Program-made: the position numbers and the translations under genes
From: JAZBPO01 sp963691775
GTDB taxonomy: Bacteria; Pseudomonadota; Gammaproteobacteria; Pseudomonadales; Azotimanducaceae
Length of the DNA stretch: 64,000 bases
Direction: 5' to 3'
Assembly: GCA_963691775.1 (NCBI GenBank)
Contig: OY829369.1
Coordinates: forward strand, 372,001 to 436,000
Notes under the pieces: model-generated
The model's database searches: none
Told to the model about the DNA's origin: nothing
Seen by the model: the letters and a program-made list of their open reading frames with translations, nothing else
Part shown: positions 25,425-34,682 of the stretch, in pieces
Layout: the number at the start of each line of letters is the position of its first letter
Position numbering within the stretch: the first letter of the stretch is position 1

Positions 25425-26735
25425 ATGCTCTCAGCCACACGGACCGCCCCCGCCCTCCTCGTGCTGTTGCTCGCAGGCTGTTCCGCCGAGCAGGAGGCAC
25501 CCGCGCCCGCCGCGGAGGCGGCACCGGCCGAAACCGCGACGCCTGCCGCGGAATCCGAGGAAGCACTCGTCGCGCGCGCACTCGAGATTCACGATCGCGT
25601 GCTCACCTTCGATTCTCACGCCGACACGCCGTTGCGGATGATCGAACCCGGTTTCGACATGGCGGAACGACACGATCCGAACGAGACCGGCTCGAAAGTG
25701 GACTATCCCCGCATGCAGGAGGGCGGCCTCGACGCGATCTTCTTCGCTGCATTCGTGGCCCAGGACATCCGAGACGACGCCGGCAACGGCCGCGCGAAGG
25801 CGCTGGGCCTGCAGATGATCGATGCGATCATCGATTCCACGGAAGCCAACGCGGACATCGTCGGCCTCGCTCTGGAGCCGGAAGATGCGTACGCCCTCGA
25901 AGAGGAAGGCAAGCGCGCCATCTATATCGGCATCGAGAATGGGTATCCGATCGGTGCGGACCTGTCGAACATCGAGCTCTTCCACGACAAGGGCGTGCGC
26001 TACATCACGCTCGTGCACTCCACGAACAACGACCTTGCCGACTCGGCCACGGACTCCGAAGGGGCAGAACACGACGGCATCAGCGCCTTCGGGGAGGAAG
26101 TGGTTCTGGAAATGAACCGCCTCGGGATCATCGTCGACGTCTCGCACGGCAGCGAGGAGGTCTTCTACGATGCGATTGCCATCTCCAAGGCACCGATCAT
26201 CGCGAGCCACTCGAACGCGCGGGCCGTCACCGATCACCCACGCAACATGTCCGACGAAATGCTGCGCTTGATGGCCGAAAACGGCGGCGTCGTTCAGCTC
26301 ACCATGCTGTCATCCTATCTTCGTGACATGCCGGAGAACCCGGAGCGCGACGCCGCCGTCGCGGCCCTGCGTGCGTCCATGAAGCCGCCGAGCGAAATGA
26401 CCGACGAGGAGCGGGCCGCAATGCGCGCCGCGTTCGATGAGATCAATGAGCAGTTTCCGGCCCCTTCCGCGAACGTGCAGCACGTCGTGGACCACATTGA
26501 CCACATCGTCGAGATCGCGGGCATCGACCACGTCGGCATCGGCTGTGACTTCGACGGCGGCGGTGGCATTGACGGCATTTTCGACGTGAGCGAAGTCGCG
26601 AACATCACGATCGAACTGGTCCGCCGCGGCTACACGGAAGCGCAGATCGAGAAGATCTGGGGCGGCAATCTGATGCGGGTGTTCCGGGACGTGCGCGCCG
26701 CCGCGCAGGAAATCCAGGCCGAGAGTACGACCTGA
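25425..26735 (+). CDS. Membrane dipeptidase (M19 family), lipoprotein
   Basis: A 436-residue zinc dipeptidase of the renal-dipeptidase family. A lipoprotein signal runs from residue 1 to the lipobox LLAGC, and an Ala/Glu/Pro-rich spacer follows, so it is anchored to a membrane on the periplasmic side. Zinc ligands are seen as FDSHADTP (HxD), a Glu in YIGIENGYPI, HSTNN, and SHSNARAVTDHPRN. GIGCDFDGGGGIDG is the late family motif. It cleaves dipeptides, often with a D-amino acid, and may take part in peptide scavenging. It is first of a tight three-gene run; the next gene begins three bases after its stop. Confidence 0.92.
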   Translation: MLSATRTAPALLVLLLAGCSAEQEAPAPAAEAAPAETATPAAESEEALVARALEIHDRVLTFDSHADTPLRMIEPGFDMAERHDPNETGSKVDYPRMQEGGLDAIFFAAFVAQDIRDDAGNGRAKALGLQMIDAIIDSTEANADIVGLALEPEDAYALEEEGKRAIYIGIENGYPIGADLSNIELFHDKGVRYITLVHSTNNDLADSATDSEGAEHDGISAFGEEVVLEMNRLGIIVDVSHGSEEVFYDAIAISKAPIIASHSNARAVTDHPRNMSDEMLRLMAENGGVVQLTMLSSYLRDMPENPERDAAVAALRASMKPPSEMTDEERAAMRAAFDEINEQFPAPSANVQHVVDHIDHIVEIAGIDHVGIGCDFDGGGGIDGIFDVSEVANITIELVRRGYTEAQIEKIWGGNLMRVFRDVRAAAQEIQAESTT

Positions 26736-26738
26736 TTC

Positions 26739-27260
26739 ATGCCCCCGCGGGTTGTCTGCACGCTGTTGCTGCTCGTCGCGTGCTGGCAGCCCGGAGCCGC
26801 CGAAGCGCATCCGCTGCGCCTGTCGCTTTGCGAGATCGAGTACGCCTCCGGGACCGGCAGACTCGCGATCAGCCTGCGCCTGTTCGTCATGGACGTGAAT
26901 GAAGCCATCGTCTTCGATCCGGACAGTACGGCGCTGTCCCTAGGCTTGCCCGAAGAAGCCCCGAACGCAGAGACCCTACTGCTGAACTACCTTGACCGGT
27001 TCTTCGAGATCCGCGCGAATGGGGAAAAGATCGAGCTGCAGATTCACAGCAAGCGTCTGAAGGGCGAAGGCGACAACACCGCGCTCGCCGTCGAGTTCGA
27101 ACACACGCTCGACGCACCGCTCGCGACCCTGGGCGTCAGGAATGCTGTGTTCACCGACCTGTTCTTCGATCAGAACAACATCGTGTACGTACACGTGGAT
27201 GATGATTCGCGCAGCCTGATGCTGAGCAAGAACACGCCCGAAACCGAGCTGACGTACTGA
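26739..27260 (+). CDS. DUF6702 family exported protein
   Basis: A 173-residue protein with a signal peptide (hydrophobic residues 7-20, predicted cleavage after AEA before HPL). The mature part has the pattern of DUF6702 proteins: an early HPLRLSLCEIEY, then a beta-rich middle and a late FFDQNNIVYVHVDD. The function of the family is unknown. It sits between an M19 dipeptidase (three-base gap) and a HupE-like membrane protein (one-base gap), an arrangement that suggests an exported accessory protein working with the membrane protein, perhaps in metal handling. Confidence 0.75.
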   Translation: MPPRVVCTLLLLVACWQPGAAEAHPLRLSLCEIEYASGTGRLAISLRLFVMDVNEAIVFDPDSTALSLGLPEEAPNAETLLLNYLDRFFEIRANGEKIELQIHSKRLKGEGDNTALAVEFEHTLDAPLATLGVRNAVFTDLFFDQNNIVYVHVDDDSRSLMLSKNTPETELTY

Positions 27261-27261
27261 G

Positions 27262-27846
27262 ATGCATCCATTTCTGTTCTATCTGCAGGTCGGCTTTCAA
27301 CACATTACCGACCTCGCCGGCTACGACCATTTGCTCTTTCTCGTCGCGCTGTGCGCGATCTACCGATTGGAGCAGTGGCGGAACGTCCTGATTCTCATCA
27401 CGGCATTCACGATCGGACACAGCATCACGCTGGCGCTCGCCGCCCTCGACGCGGTGCGCATCCCGTCGACCATCATCGAGTTCCTGATTCCGACCACGAT
27501 CCTTCTTACGGCGCTCCACAACGTGTTCGCGGCGGACGCAGAAGGCTCCGGCGTGAACATGCTGCCCAAGTACGCCATGGCCCTCTTCTTCGGTCTGATC
27601 CACGGCATGGGCTTTTCGAACTACTTCCGCGCGCTGCTCATGGACGAGTCATCCATTCTCGTACCGCTGGTCGCGTTCAACGTCGGCATCGAGCTCGGAC
27701 AGATCATGATTGTCGCGGTGATCGTCGGGGCTGCGTTCGCCTGCCTGAATCTCTTCGGCGCGCGGCACCGTGACTGGAACGTCTTCATCTCCGGTGCGGC
27801 GGCAGGCCTCGCCCTGCAGTTGATGGTCGAAACGCGCTTCTGGTGA
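27262..27846 (+). CDS. HupE/UreJ family membrane protein
   Basis: A 194-residue inner-membrane protein with about six hydrophobic segments. The family motif is visible as GFQHITDLAGYDHLLFLVAL, with His and Asp that can bind nickel or another divalent metal, followed by TAFTIGHSITLALA and a late LIHGMGFSNYF. HupE and UreJ proteins are linked to nickel uptake, but this shorter branch occurs without hydrogenase or urease, as here. It is the last gene of the M19-DUF6702-HupE run and starts one base after the previous stop. Confidence 0.87.
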   Translation: MHPFLFYLQVGFQHITDLAGYDHLLFLVALCAIYRLEQWRNVLILITAFTIGHSITLALAALDAVRIPSTIIEFLIPTTILLTALHNVFAADAEGSGVNMLPKYAMALFFGLIHGMGFSNYFRALLMDESSILVPLVAFNVGIELGQIMIVAVIVGAAFACLNLFGARHRDWNVFISGAAAGLALQLMVETRFW

Positions 27847-27875
27847 GCGCCCCGGCCGCTCGGATGTCGCCCCGT

Positions 27876-28925
27876 CTAACTTTCCCGCGCCACTTCCAGC
27901 ACCAGCGGCCAGTGGTCAGAAACGCCCGTCGCCTCGGGGAGCTCGAAGCGTCGAGGTGTCCCCGCGTCCGTGATTTGCGCCTCGGTTTCGTTGGCGAGAT
28001 AGCTTGCAGCCATTCGAAGCGCCCCCCCTGATCGCCACAGCACCATGTCGAGGAAGGACCAGTCGTCGCGCGGAGGGTAGTAGCTCGTACCCGGGCACTC
28101 GCCACACAGATCGTGTGCGACCTCCCAACGAGGCCTGACCCAGCGCTCGAGCATGGCTTTCTCGTCATCTTCCTCTCGGGTGGTATTGAAGTCCCCGGCC
28201 GCGAACGCACTCCGCTCGCCGGGCAGTGCATCCACGAGCGCATTGAGCGTCGCGTAGGCACTTTCGCGCATCACCGTCGGATGGAAGGGCGCCGGAAAAT
28301 GCACGGCGTAGCCCGTCAGGAGCGCGCCGTCATCGAGAACGAAGGTCGCCTCGAGGATCGGACGAGTGTCCCCTATCCGCGCGGCCACCTCAGGCGGAAA
28401 TTCGATCTCGTGATGGCGCGGATCGCGAGCCTCGAAACGGCTGAGGAAGGCCACATCGATCCCTCGGCGATCCTTCCCCTCCAGCAGCACCGCAGGAAGA
28501 TAGCCGAGACCGGTCAGGTACTCCGTCCGCAGGCGCTCGAGTACAGAAACGTTCTCCACTTCCTGAAACGCGATGATGTCGGCACCGCGGCCGTCATCGA
28601 CCTGCTTGATCGCATCCGCTACAGCGGAAAGCTTCCTGTCGAGCACCCGTTCGTTCCAGTCCCAGAACAGACACTGATTGCGCCAGCGTTCAACCGAGAT
28701 CCGCGCGCATTTCGCTCGATGAGCATCACTTTGCTTAGCGGAGAGGGGCAAGTAGGTTTCGTCGTTCTTGCCCTCATCGTGCGTCGTATCGAAGAGGTTC
28801 TCGACGTTGAACGTCATGATCCGAATCGGTTCTGCTGCGCCCGGCATCGACATCATGACGAGAAGCGCTGTGACCAAGCCCATCGTTACGCGATTCGGGC
28901 GCGCGTTTTTGGCCCGAACGACCAT
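27876..28925 (-). CDS. Endonuclease/exonuclease/phosphatase family protein, exported
   Basis: A 349-residue EEP-superfamily hydrolase with a signal peptide (hydrophobic GLVTALLVMMSMPGAAEP). The active-site set is visible in order: IMTFNVENLFD, IIAFQEVEN (metal Glu), FLSRF, AAGDFNTT (Asp-x-Asn) and GVSDHWPL (final Asp-His pair). These coordinate a divalent metal in DNases and phosphoesterases alike, so it may be a secreted or periplasmic nuclease. The ATG at 28925 overlaps the TGA of the preceding BNR-repeat gene by one base (TGATG), indicating coupled translation. Confidence 0.88.
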   Translation of the reverse strand: MVVRAKNARPNRVTMGLVTALLVMMSMPGAAEPIRIMTFNVENLFDTTHDEGKNDETYLPLSAKQSDAHRAKCARISVERWRNQCLFWDWNERVLDRKLSAVADAIKQVDDGRGADIIAFQEVENVSVLERLRTEYLTGLGYLPAVLLEGKDRRGIDVAFLSRFEARDPRHHEIEFPPEVAARIGDTRPILEATFVLDDGALLTGYAVHFPAPFHPTVMRESAYATLNALVDALPGERSAFAAGDFNTTREEDDEKAMLERWVRPRWEVAHDLCGECPGTSYYPPRDDWSFLDMVLWRSGGALRMAASYLANETEAQITDAGTPRRFELPEATGVSDHWPLVLEVARES

Positions 28926-31900
28926 CACGGTCTCCCCAGCACGCTGACGCCCTGCACGCCGAGCAAGCGATTGATATCTGGGATGCGATCCTCGAACAGG
29001 GCATCGAGCGCAGCGATTTCTGCATCGATCTGCGCAGACACCTCGGCCTGATAGGCAACCGCCTGATCCGTCGGCGGGAAGTCGCCAGCCGCCTCGTGGG
29101 TCGCCAGATACGCGAGGCGATTGTTCAGCTTGATGCCGAAATTGAGCGGGTCCTGATACGCCTCGTTGCGCGTCTCATGGATGTTGTTCTCGATGATCGT
29201 CATCTCGTGGCGAAGCAGCGCGATGGCCTCGCGGAGCGACTGCGGGGCGGCTTCGTCGAGCTTGCCTTCCAGGTAGTCCAGATCGGCGCGCACCGTCCGG
29301 ACGTCGATCACCGCCTGATGCGCTTCGGAAAGCTTGTCGCGCACGGCGATGAGAAAATCGAACTGCGCCTGGAGATCCGCGATCGAACTGTCGATGCGCG
29401 GATCGGGCAGGATCTCGAAGGTCTGTTCGACGCTGTCATTACCGATGGAGAGCCGCGCGCGATAGGTCCCCGGCACCGCCAGCGGACCTCGCGTGTTCGA
29501 CGAATAAAGGATCAGCCCATCAAAGGAAAGCGCATCGGGATAGCGCATGTCCCAGACGAAGAGATTCGCCCCCGCGTCGACGTCGAGCGAGGGTTCATCG
29601 CCCTCTGCATCGCTTGCGAAGCGCTTCACCAGCGTGCCATCGGCCTCGAGGATCTCGAGGCGGACGCCGTCGCCCTCGCGCGCGTCGCCATCGACGTTGA
29701 AGTAGAACATCACGCCAGCCGGATGATTCTGCCCGTCGAGCAGCGGATCACGTCGCCCGCGACCGCTGCGCATGCGATAGCTCGGCTTCGGCTGGAACAG
29801 GTGGAAATCCGCTTCCGCAACGAAATTCTCGAGCTGATGCAGCGGCGAAAGATCGTCGATGATCCAGAAGCTCCGACCCTGCGTGGCGACAATGAGATTG
29901 CGGTCGCGCACCTGTAGATCGGTGATGGGCACTTCAGGGAGATTCAGTTGGAACGACTGCCAGTGCTCGCCGTCGTCGAAGGACACGTACATGCCGTACT
30001 CGGTGCCCGCATAGAGCAGGCCCGCACGGTCGGGATCCGCGCGCACGACCCGGGTGAAATGCAGGGGATCGATACCGTCGGTGATCTGCGTCCAGGTGCG
30101 CCCGTAATTGGTCGTCCGGTACAGGTAGGGCGTGAAGTCGCCTGCCTTGTACAGCGTGCCGGCGACATACGCCCCGCCCGCTTGCGTCGGGTGCACGTCG
30201 ATCGAATTCCACATGATCCGCTCCGGCGCCCCCCGGGGCGTGACGTCCTGCCAGGTCTCGCCGTCGTCGCGCGTGACGTGCAGCAGGCCGTCATCCGACC
30301 CGGTCCACAGCACCCCTGCTTCGAGCGGGCTCTCATTCGCCGTAAGGATCGTCGCGTAGTACTCAACGCCCGTGTTGTCTTGCGTGATCAGTCCGCCGGA
30401 AGACACGAGCGTGTCGGGGATCGCACGGGTGAGATCGGGACTGATGGTGTCCCAGTTCTGCCCTTCGGTCGTCGAGACGTGAACGCGATGGGAGAAGGCG
30501 TACAGGCGCTTCGGATCGTGGTGGGAAAAGAAGGTCGGGAAGTTCCAGTTGAATCGGTATTTCATGACCTCCACGCCGGAACCCGCCGGATTCAGCGGCC
30601 AGACGTTCACCGACCGGCGCTGATCATTGCCGTGGTCGAACCGGTAGAGATAGCCCTTGTAGTTGCCGCCATAGACGACGTCGGGGTTCGTCGGATCGAT
30701 CGCGTGATAGGCGCTCTCCCCGCCCGCCGTGACTTCCCAGTCACGCTCGGTGATCGCAGCGCCGTTGCTGCCACGATGGGCAATGCGGATCGAGGAATTG
30801 TCCTGCTGGGCCCCGTAGATCCGGTACGGGAAGTGGTCGTCCGTCGCAATGCGATAGAACTGCGCGGTCGGCTGATTGTGATAAGTCGTCCAGCTCGCGC
30901 CGGCATCCGTCGACACCTGTGCGCCGCCGTCGTCGGCAATGATCATGCGCGCATTGTCTTCGGGATCGATCCACAGATCGTGGTGATCGCCGTGCGGTGC
31001 CCGGTGCAGCGAAAAGGTCTTGCCGCCGTCCTCCGACACGCCATAGGAGACGTTCATCACGTAGACACGGTTCTCGTTCTGCGAGTCGGCGATGATCCGC
31101 GTGTAGTACCAGGCGCGAGAGCGCAGTGCGCGATCGCTGTTGAGCTTCTTCCAGCTCTCGCCGGCGTCGTCCGAGCGGAACACGCCGCCGTCTTCGGCTT
31201 CGATGATCGCCCAGACCCGCTCCGGGTTCGCCGGCGACACCGTGACGCCGATGATGCCCCGCGGGGCCGAAGGCAAGCCGGGAAGATCCGTCAGCTTCTC
31301 CCAGGTCTCCCCCGCATCCGTGCTCTTCCACAAATCGGAGCCGGGGCCGCCGCTCGACAAACTGTGGGGCGTGCGCCGAACGTTCCAGGTACTCGCGTAG
31401 AGAATGCGGGCATTGCCCGGCTGGAGCACCAGATCAACGGCCCCAGCGTCCTGGTTCGCGAACAGGACGCGGCGCCAGGTCTCACCGCCATCGGTGCTCT
31501 TGTACACGCCACGCGCGTCGCTGGACTGCCAGAGATCGCCCATGGCAGCGACGTAGACGATGTCAGGATTCGTTGGATGCACGCGGATGCGGCCGATGTG
31601 GCGCGTGTCCTCCAGACCGATAAAGCGCCAGTTCTTGCCCGCGTCCGTCGATTTCCAGACGCCGAAGTTCGAGGAGACGTTGCCGCGGATCGTCTTCTCG
31701 CCCAGACCAACGTAGAGGACGTTCGGATCGGATTCCGACACGGCCACAGCGCCGACGGATCCGCCGAAGAAGCCATCGGAAACGTTCCGCCATTTGGCGC
31801 CGCCGTCGGTCGTCTTCCAGACCCCGCCGCCGACCGACCCGAAGTAGTAGGTGCTGCGATCGCCCGGCACGCCCGTCACCGTTGCCGAACGACCGCCGCG

Positions 31901-32050
31901 ATAGGGACCGACGAGGCGGTACTCGATGGCGTCATAGAGGGCCGGGGCGAAGGCTTCGGCCGACGCGTCGCGCGGCGCGCCGAGCGCGACGCTGGTCAGC
32001 AGGAACGACAACAGCAATGCGCCGAAGCGGCGCGTACGGCCTGTACTCAT
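28925..32050 (-). CDS. Exported BNR-repeat / sortilin-like beta-propeller protein
   Basis: A 1041-residue exported protein. The ATG at 32050 has GAGG six bases upstream, better spaced than the ATG at 32056. A signal peptide (LLLSFLLTSVALGAP) leads into at least ten BNR/Asp-box repeats of the form S-x-D-x-G-x-x-W, e.g. STDAGKNWRF, STDGGETWRR, SDDAGESWKK, TRDDGETWQD and TTNYGRTWTQ. These build one or two beta-propellers. A C-terminal Ig-like and helical region follows after about residue 760. Such proteins are often annotated as glycosyl hydrolases or photosystem stability-like factors, but no catalytic residues are clear. It is coupled to the EEP gene downstream. Confidence 0.9.
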   Translation of the reverse strand: MSTGRTRRFGALLLSFLLTSVALGAPRDASAEAFAPALYDAIEYRLVGPYRGGRSATVTGVPGDRSTYYFGSVGGGVWKTTDGGAKWRNVSDGFFGGSVGAVAVSESDPNVLYVGLGEKTIRGNVSSNFGVWKSTDAGKNWRFIGLEDTRHIGRIRVHPTNPDIVYVAAMGDLWQSSDARGVYKSTDGGETWRRVLFANQDAGAVDLVLQPGNARILYASTWNVRRTPHSLSSGGPGSDLWKSTDAGETWEKLTDLPGLPSAPRGIIGVTVSPANPERVWAIIEAEDGGVFRSDDAGESWKKLNSDRALRSRAWYYTRIIADSQNENRVYVMNVSYGVSEDGGKTFSLHRAPHGDHHDLWIDPEDNARMIIADDGGAQVSTDAGASWTTYHNQPTAQFYRIATDDHFPYRIYGAQQDNSSIRIAHRGSNGAAITERDWEVTAGGESAYHAIDPTNPDVVYGGNYKGYLYRFDHGNDQRRSVNVWPLNPAGSGVEVMKYRFNWNFPTFFSHHDPKRLYAFSHRVHVSTTEGQNWDTISPDLTRAIPDTLVSSGGLITQDNTGVEYYATILTANESPLEAGVLWTGSDDGLLHVTRDDGETWQDVTPRGAPERIMWNSIDVHPTQAGGAYVAGTLYKAGDFTPYLYRTTNYGRTWTQITDGIDPLHFTRVVRADPDRAGLLYAGTEYGMYVSFDDGEHWQSFQLNLPEVPITDLQVRDRNLIVATQGRSFWIIDDLSPLHQLENFVAEADFHLFQPKPSYRMRSGRGRRDPLLDGQNHPAGVMFYFNVDGDAREGDGVRLEILEADGTLVKRFASDAEGDEPSLDVDAGANLFVWDMRYPDALSFDGLILYSSNTRGPLAVPGTYRARLSIGNDSVEQTFEILPDPRIDSSIADLQAQFDFLIAVRDKLSEAHQAVIDVRTVRADLDYLEGKLDEAAPQSLREAIALLRHEMTIIENNIHETRNEAYQDPLNFGIKLNNRLAYLATHEAAGDFPPTDQAVAYQAEVSAQIDAEIAALDALFEDRIPDINRLLGVQGVSVLGRP

Positions 32051-32169
32051 GGGCATCCTCGATCAGCGAGATCACGCAGCGACATCCGGAGTTGGCCGAA
32101 CGCGCGTCAACAGCGGTGGGCGAAGAACCTAGCGCAGCTGAGCCGCCGCGTCGCGGGCGAGTGCTCGAA

Positions 32170-32382
32170 TCACGCAACGGCCTTACGGCTCAGCACCTGA
32201 AAGCGTCTCAGTAATCGGCTCCGATTATGGTCGAAGCCTTCGCGCCGACGCAGCACCCGCCGCGTGTCCCGGATGATCACGTCACCCCAGCGCCAGAGCT
32301 GCGTCCAGACGAATTGCGCGGGGGCCGCGTGCTGCCCGATCTCGTCCACAAGCGTCTTGCTGGACGCGAAGCGTGTACGCGC
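32170..32382 (-). pseudogene. Remnant of a TauD/TfdA-type 2-oxoglutarate dioxygenase
   Basis: Within the 424-base gap between the BNR and GST genes, one minus-strand frame reads SKTLVDEIGQHAAPAQFVWT followed by QLWRWGDVIIRDTRRVLRRR and EGFD. The order matches the C-terminal end of TauD-family enzymes (LLDH.TQP.FVYRH.W..GDLVMWDNR..LHR..PFD). The second iron-ligand His is Arg here and W-D-N is R-D-T, no start codon or N-terminal half is present, and the frame breaks upstream. It is best read as a decayed fragment ending at TGA 32170-32172. I saw nothing else in 32051-32480. Confidence 0.55.
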
Positions 32383-32480
32383 TGCCCTGGGCTGTACTGC
32401 GCGCCTCGTTGGGCCTCGGGGGCAGCCGGCGCAGGACGAGGCCCGGGTCGGAGCCGAGCTTTCGCGCAGAACACGGAATC

Positions 32481-33176
32481 TCAGACGGAAAGATCGGCCG
32501 GTTCGGGCATGATGGCGGCGAGCATTTTTGCGCAGACAGCCAGGTTCTCGACGAAACCCGGTCGCGCCTTCGTCGCGCCCAGATGTGCCGCCAATGTGGG
32601 GAAGCGAGCCCCATCAGGACTTCCCGCGACCAGCTCAAGCTGGGTCAATTGCGACGCAACCGCGATGTCGGCAATCGAGAAGACGCCACTCACAAAGTGC
32701 TCGCGGCCATCGAGGCTCTGTTCGAGATAATCGAAAACCGGCGGCAGCGTCTCGTTCCAGGTCTTCTTCGCCGTATCGAGATCCGGCTCTCCGCCCGCAA
32801 AGCGCGGGAAGATCAAGGGACGAAAGAGCCCCATGCCGAGCGGCACGGCGACAGAAGAGTCCGCGTATTCCTCGAACCAGGTCGCACGACCCGCATCGAA
32901 CGCCGTGCGACCATAGAGGCCGAGATCGAGCTTTCGATCTAGGTACAGGCAAATGGCCGAGGAATCGGCAATGGTGCCCAGGACACCCTCCTCGCCTACC
33001 GTGCGGTCCCGCAACACGGGAATGCGCTGTGCCGGACTGATTTCCTTGAACCAGTCCGGCATGTCCATGATGTTCACGTTCTCGAAGTCGTAGGCGACAC
33101 CCGCGTGGTGCAGCACAGCGACGACCTTGCGCACGAACGGCGAAAGGGGCGATCCATAGACAACGTAGTCGGCCAA
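32481..33176 (-). CDS. Glutathione S-transferase family protein
   Basis: A 231-residue soluble GST. The N-terminal thioredoxin-like domain shows YGSPLSPFVRKVVAVLHHAG, where the Ser is the likely thiol-contacting residue, then RIPVLRD (cis-Pro) and TIADSSAICLYLDRK with the glutathione-binding E/D-S pair. The C-terminal helical domain has SIADIAVASQL. A TTG at 33176 is chosen because GGAGGA lies seven bases upstream and it clears the preceding gene; the longer ATG frame to 33251 overlaps that gene by 41 bases. Substrate unknown. Confidence 0.86.
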   Translation of the reverse strand: MADYVVYGSPLSPFVRKVVAVLHHAGVAYDFENVNIMDMPDWFKEISPAQRIPVLRDRTVGEEGVLGTIADSSAICLYLDRKLDLGLYGRTAFDAGRATWFEEYADSSVAVPLGMGLFRPLIFPRFAGGEPDLDTAKKTWNETLPPVFDYLEQSLDGREHFVSGVFSIADIAVASQLTQLELVAGSPDGARFPTLAAHLGATKARPGFVENLAVCAKMLAAIMPEPADLSV

Positions 33177-33210
33177 GGGGGAGTCCTCCGGAGGCTTCGT
33201 GCGGCGCACC

Positions 33211-34335
33211 TCAGCGCCACACCTCAAGATTACGTTCGCGGCCGATCGCACGCGTCAGCGTCGCGCCGAGCAGCGGCGTCATGTCGACCGCGGCCAGCAG
33301 AGCGTCCATGGCTTCACGATCCTCACCGTCGAGCTCGGTGTAGGCGCGCTGCACCCGCGCCAGCAGGTAGAAGCGATACGGCTGCGCGAGCGCCTTGACG
33401 CTCGCACCTCGCACTTCGAACTCGCCGAACCCGACACCGCGCTGCACTTCGGCACCTGACTCCAGACCCTCCTGTGCCTCGAGCCATTGATTGATGCACT
33501 TCGCCGCCGCAAGCGTCTCGGGCACGAAGTCCTCGGCGAGCGCCTTCATCACCGCGCTCAGCGTGTCCGGGATCGCGTCATTAGCCAGCCACGATTCATC
33601 ATCATCCTCGAACTCGACCCGATCAGGCTCAGCGCGATTCATCCGCTCGACCCAACGCAGGAGCGAAGGGGCGCGCGCCTGCATGATGGCAAGCGGCTCG
33701 GGATCACGCCCGAGATGTGCGAAGAGCGGCGCGATCATGCCGAAGTCGCCGATGCAGGGCCGATTGCCAAGCAGGTACGGATACTGCTCGAAGTGCGCGT
33801 CGAGCGCTGTAAGGACGTCCAGATAAACCGCTTCGACCATCTCCCGGGCGTCCGGCGCAACGCCGAAGGCAAGCGTCGCGGCCCGCATGCTGTCTGCCGC
33901 GCGCCGGGCGAGGTCGGCCTGCGCCGGACCCTTTGGAAAGAGCAGACGGAAGTGATGTTCGAGGAACGCGAGATTGCGCTCGGGGAAGTTCCATCGATAG
34001 TGCATGGCAGGCCTGAGCAACCCCTCGGCACCCAGGACATCGAACAGCAGGCTGATCAGGTTCTGCCGCGGCGAGGACGGTGAGAAGGCATATCCCGAGG
34101 CAGCCTCGAAGTGATCGATGATCGCTGCACCATCCCGGATCACCGCGCCATCGGGGAATTCCAGGGTCGGCAGACCCAGGCGGCCACCAGCGGCCGGCAC
34201 CACCACATCACGGAAGTGCGCGCTGATCGGCGCCTGTTCGCGATACGAGATGCCTGCTTTGATCAGATAACTGCGCGCACGGCCCGTGTAGAGCGAATGG
34301 GGAACGCCGTAGAGCGTTACGGTCTCGATGGCCAT
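33211..34335 (-). CDS. Large GST-like protein with N-terminal GST domain
   Basis: A 374-residue protein with a GST-type N-terminal domain (TLYGVPHSLYTGRARSYLIK, then LGLPTLEFPDGAVIRDGAAI) and a helical C-terminal domain with GNRPCIGDFGMIAPLF, the usual GST N-capping-box position. Residues about 260-374 extend beyond normal GST length and match nothing I know. It lies 34 bases upstream of the second GST gene on the same strand, so both are probably one operon. Some GSTs of this longer type are found beside dioxygenases; here only a TauD remnant lies near. Confidence 0.8.
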   Translation of the reverse strand: MAIETVTLYGVPHSLYTGRARSYLIKAGISYREQAPISAHFRDVVVPAAGGRLGLPTLEFPDGAVIRDGAAIIDHFEAASGYAFSPSSPRQNLISLLFDVLGAEGLLRPAMHYRWNFPERNLAFLEHHFRLLFPKGPAQADLARRAADSMRAATLAFGVAPDAREMVEAVYLDVLTALDAHFEQYPYLLGNRPCIGDFGMIAPLFAHLGRDPEPLAIMQARAPSLLRWVERMNRAEPDRVEFEDDDESWLANDAIPDTLSAVMKALAEDFVPETLAAAKCINQWLEAQEGLESGAEVQRGVGFGEFEVRGASVKALAQPYRFYLLARVQRAYTELDGEDREAMDALLAAVDMTPLLGATLTRAIGRERNLEVWR

Positions 34336-34424
34336 TGGGACTCCAAAACGGCGCAGAAACGGTCGACGCGCACCCTAATGCCTCTCATTAACCGCCGCAA
34401 TGAAGCCGCCCGCAGATCAGCTGA

Positions 34425-34670
34425 TCACCCTCCGCCGATGCGGGCGATGAAATGGACTTCCGTCGTGGGCGTAATCGACTCGAGCAGCGGGGTCTCGATG
34501 ATGTCGCCATCCAGAACTACGGCATGGTTCTGTTCAAGGGCGACGCGCAGTCCGGGCCAGCGCGCATCGAGCGCTGCCATCATGCCTCGGTAGTCCTCGG
34601 CCTCGATCTCGCATTGGCGCACGCCATCAGCCAGGTGCGCGACCTGCTGTGGCAGATGAACGTGCGCCAA
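34425..34670 (-). CDS. MoaD/ThiS-family ubiquitin-like sulfur carrier
   Basis: An 81-residue protein ending in ARIGGG. It starts with a VHLPQQVAHLADG beta-grasp strand, then DYRGMMAALDARWPGLR, and reads DGDI and TEVHFIARIGG as in MoaD-type carriers, whose C-terminal Gly-Gly is adenylylated and thiocarboxylated. The tail has three glycines, so the reactive end is GG or GGG. The TTG at 34670 is the only start that keeps the strand. It lies 12 bases downstream of the molybdopterin subunit gene on the same strand. A role in giving sulfur to the molybdenum cofactor of this enzyme is inferred. Confidence 0.8.
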   Translation of the reverse strand: MAHVHLPQQVAHLADGVRQCEIEAEDYRGMMAALDARWPGLRVALEQNHAVVLDGDIIETPLLESITPTTEVHFIARIGGG

Positions 34671-34682
34671 CGCCGCGGAGGC

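Noticed and set aside
29948..32200. A 750-codon plus-strand open frame antisense to the BNR-repeat gene
   Set aside because: It has no family pattern and lies opposite a gene with clear repeats and signal peptide; long antisense frames are common at this GC content.
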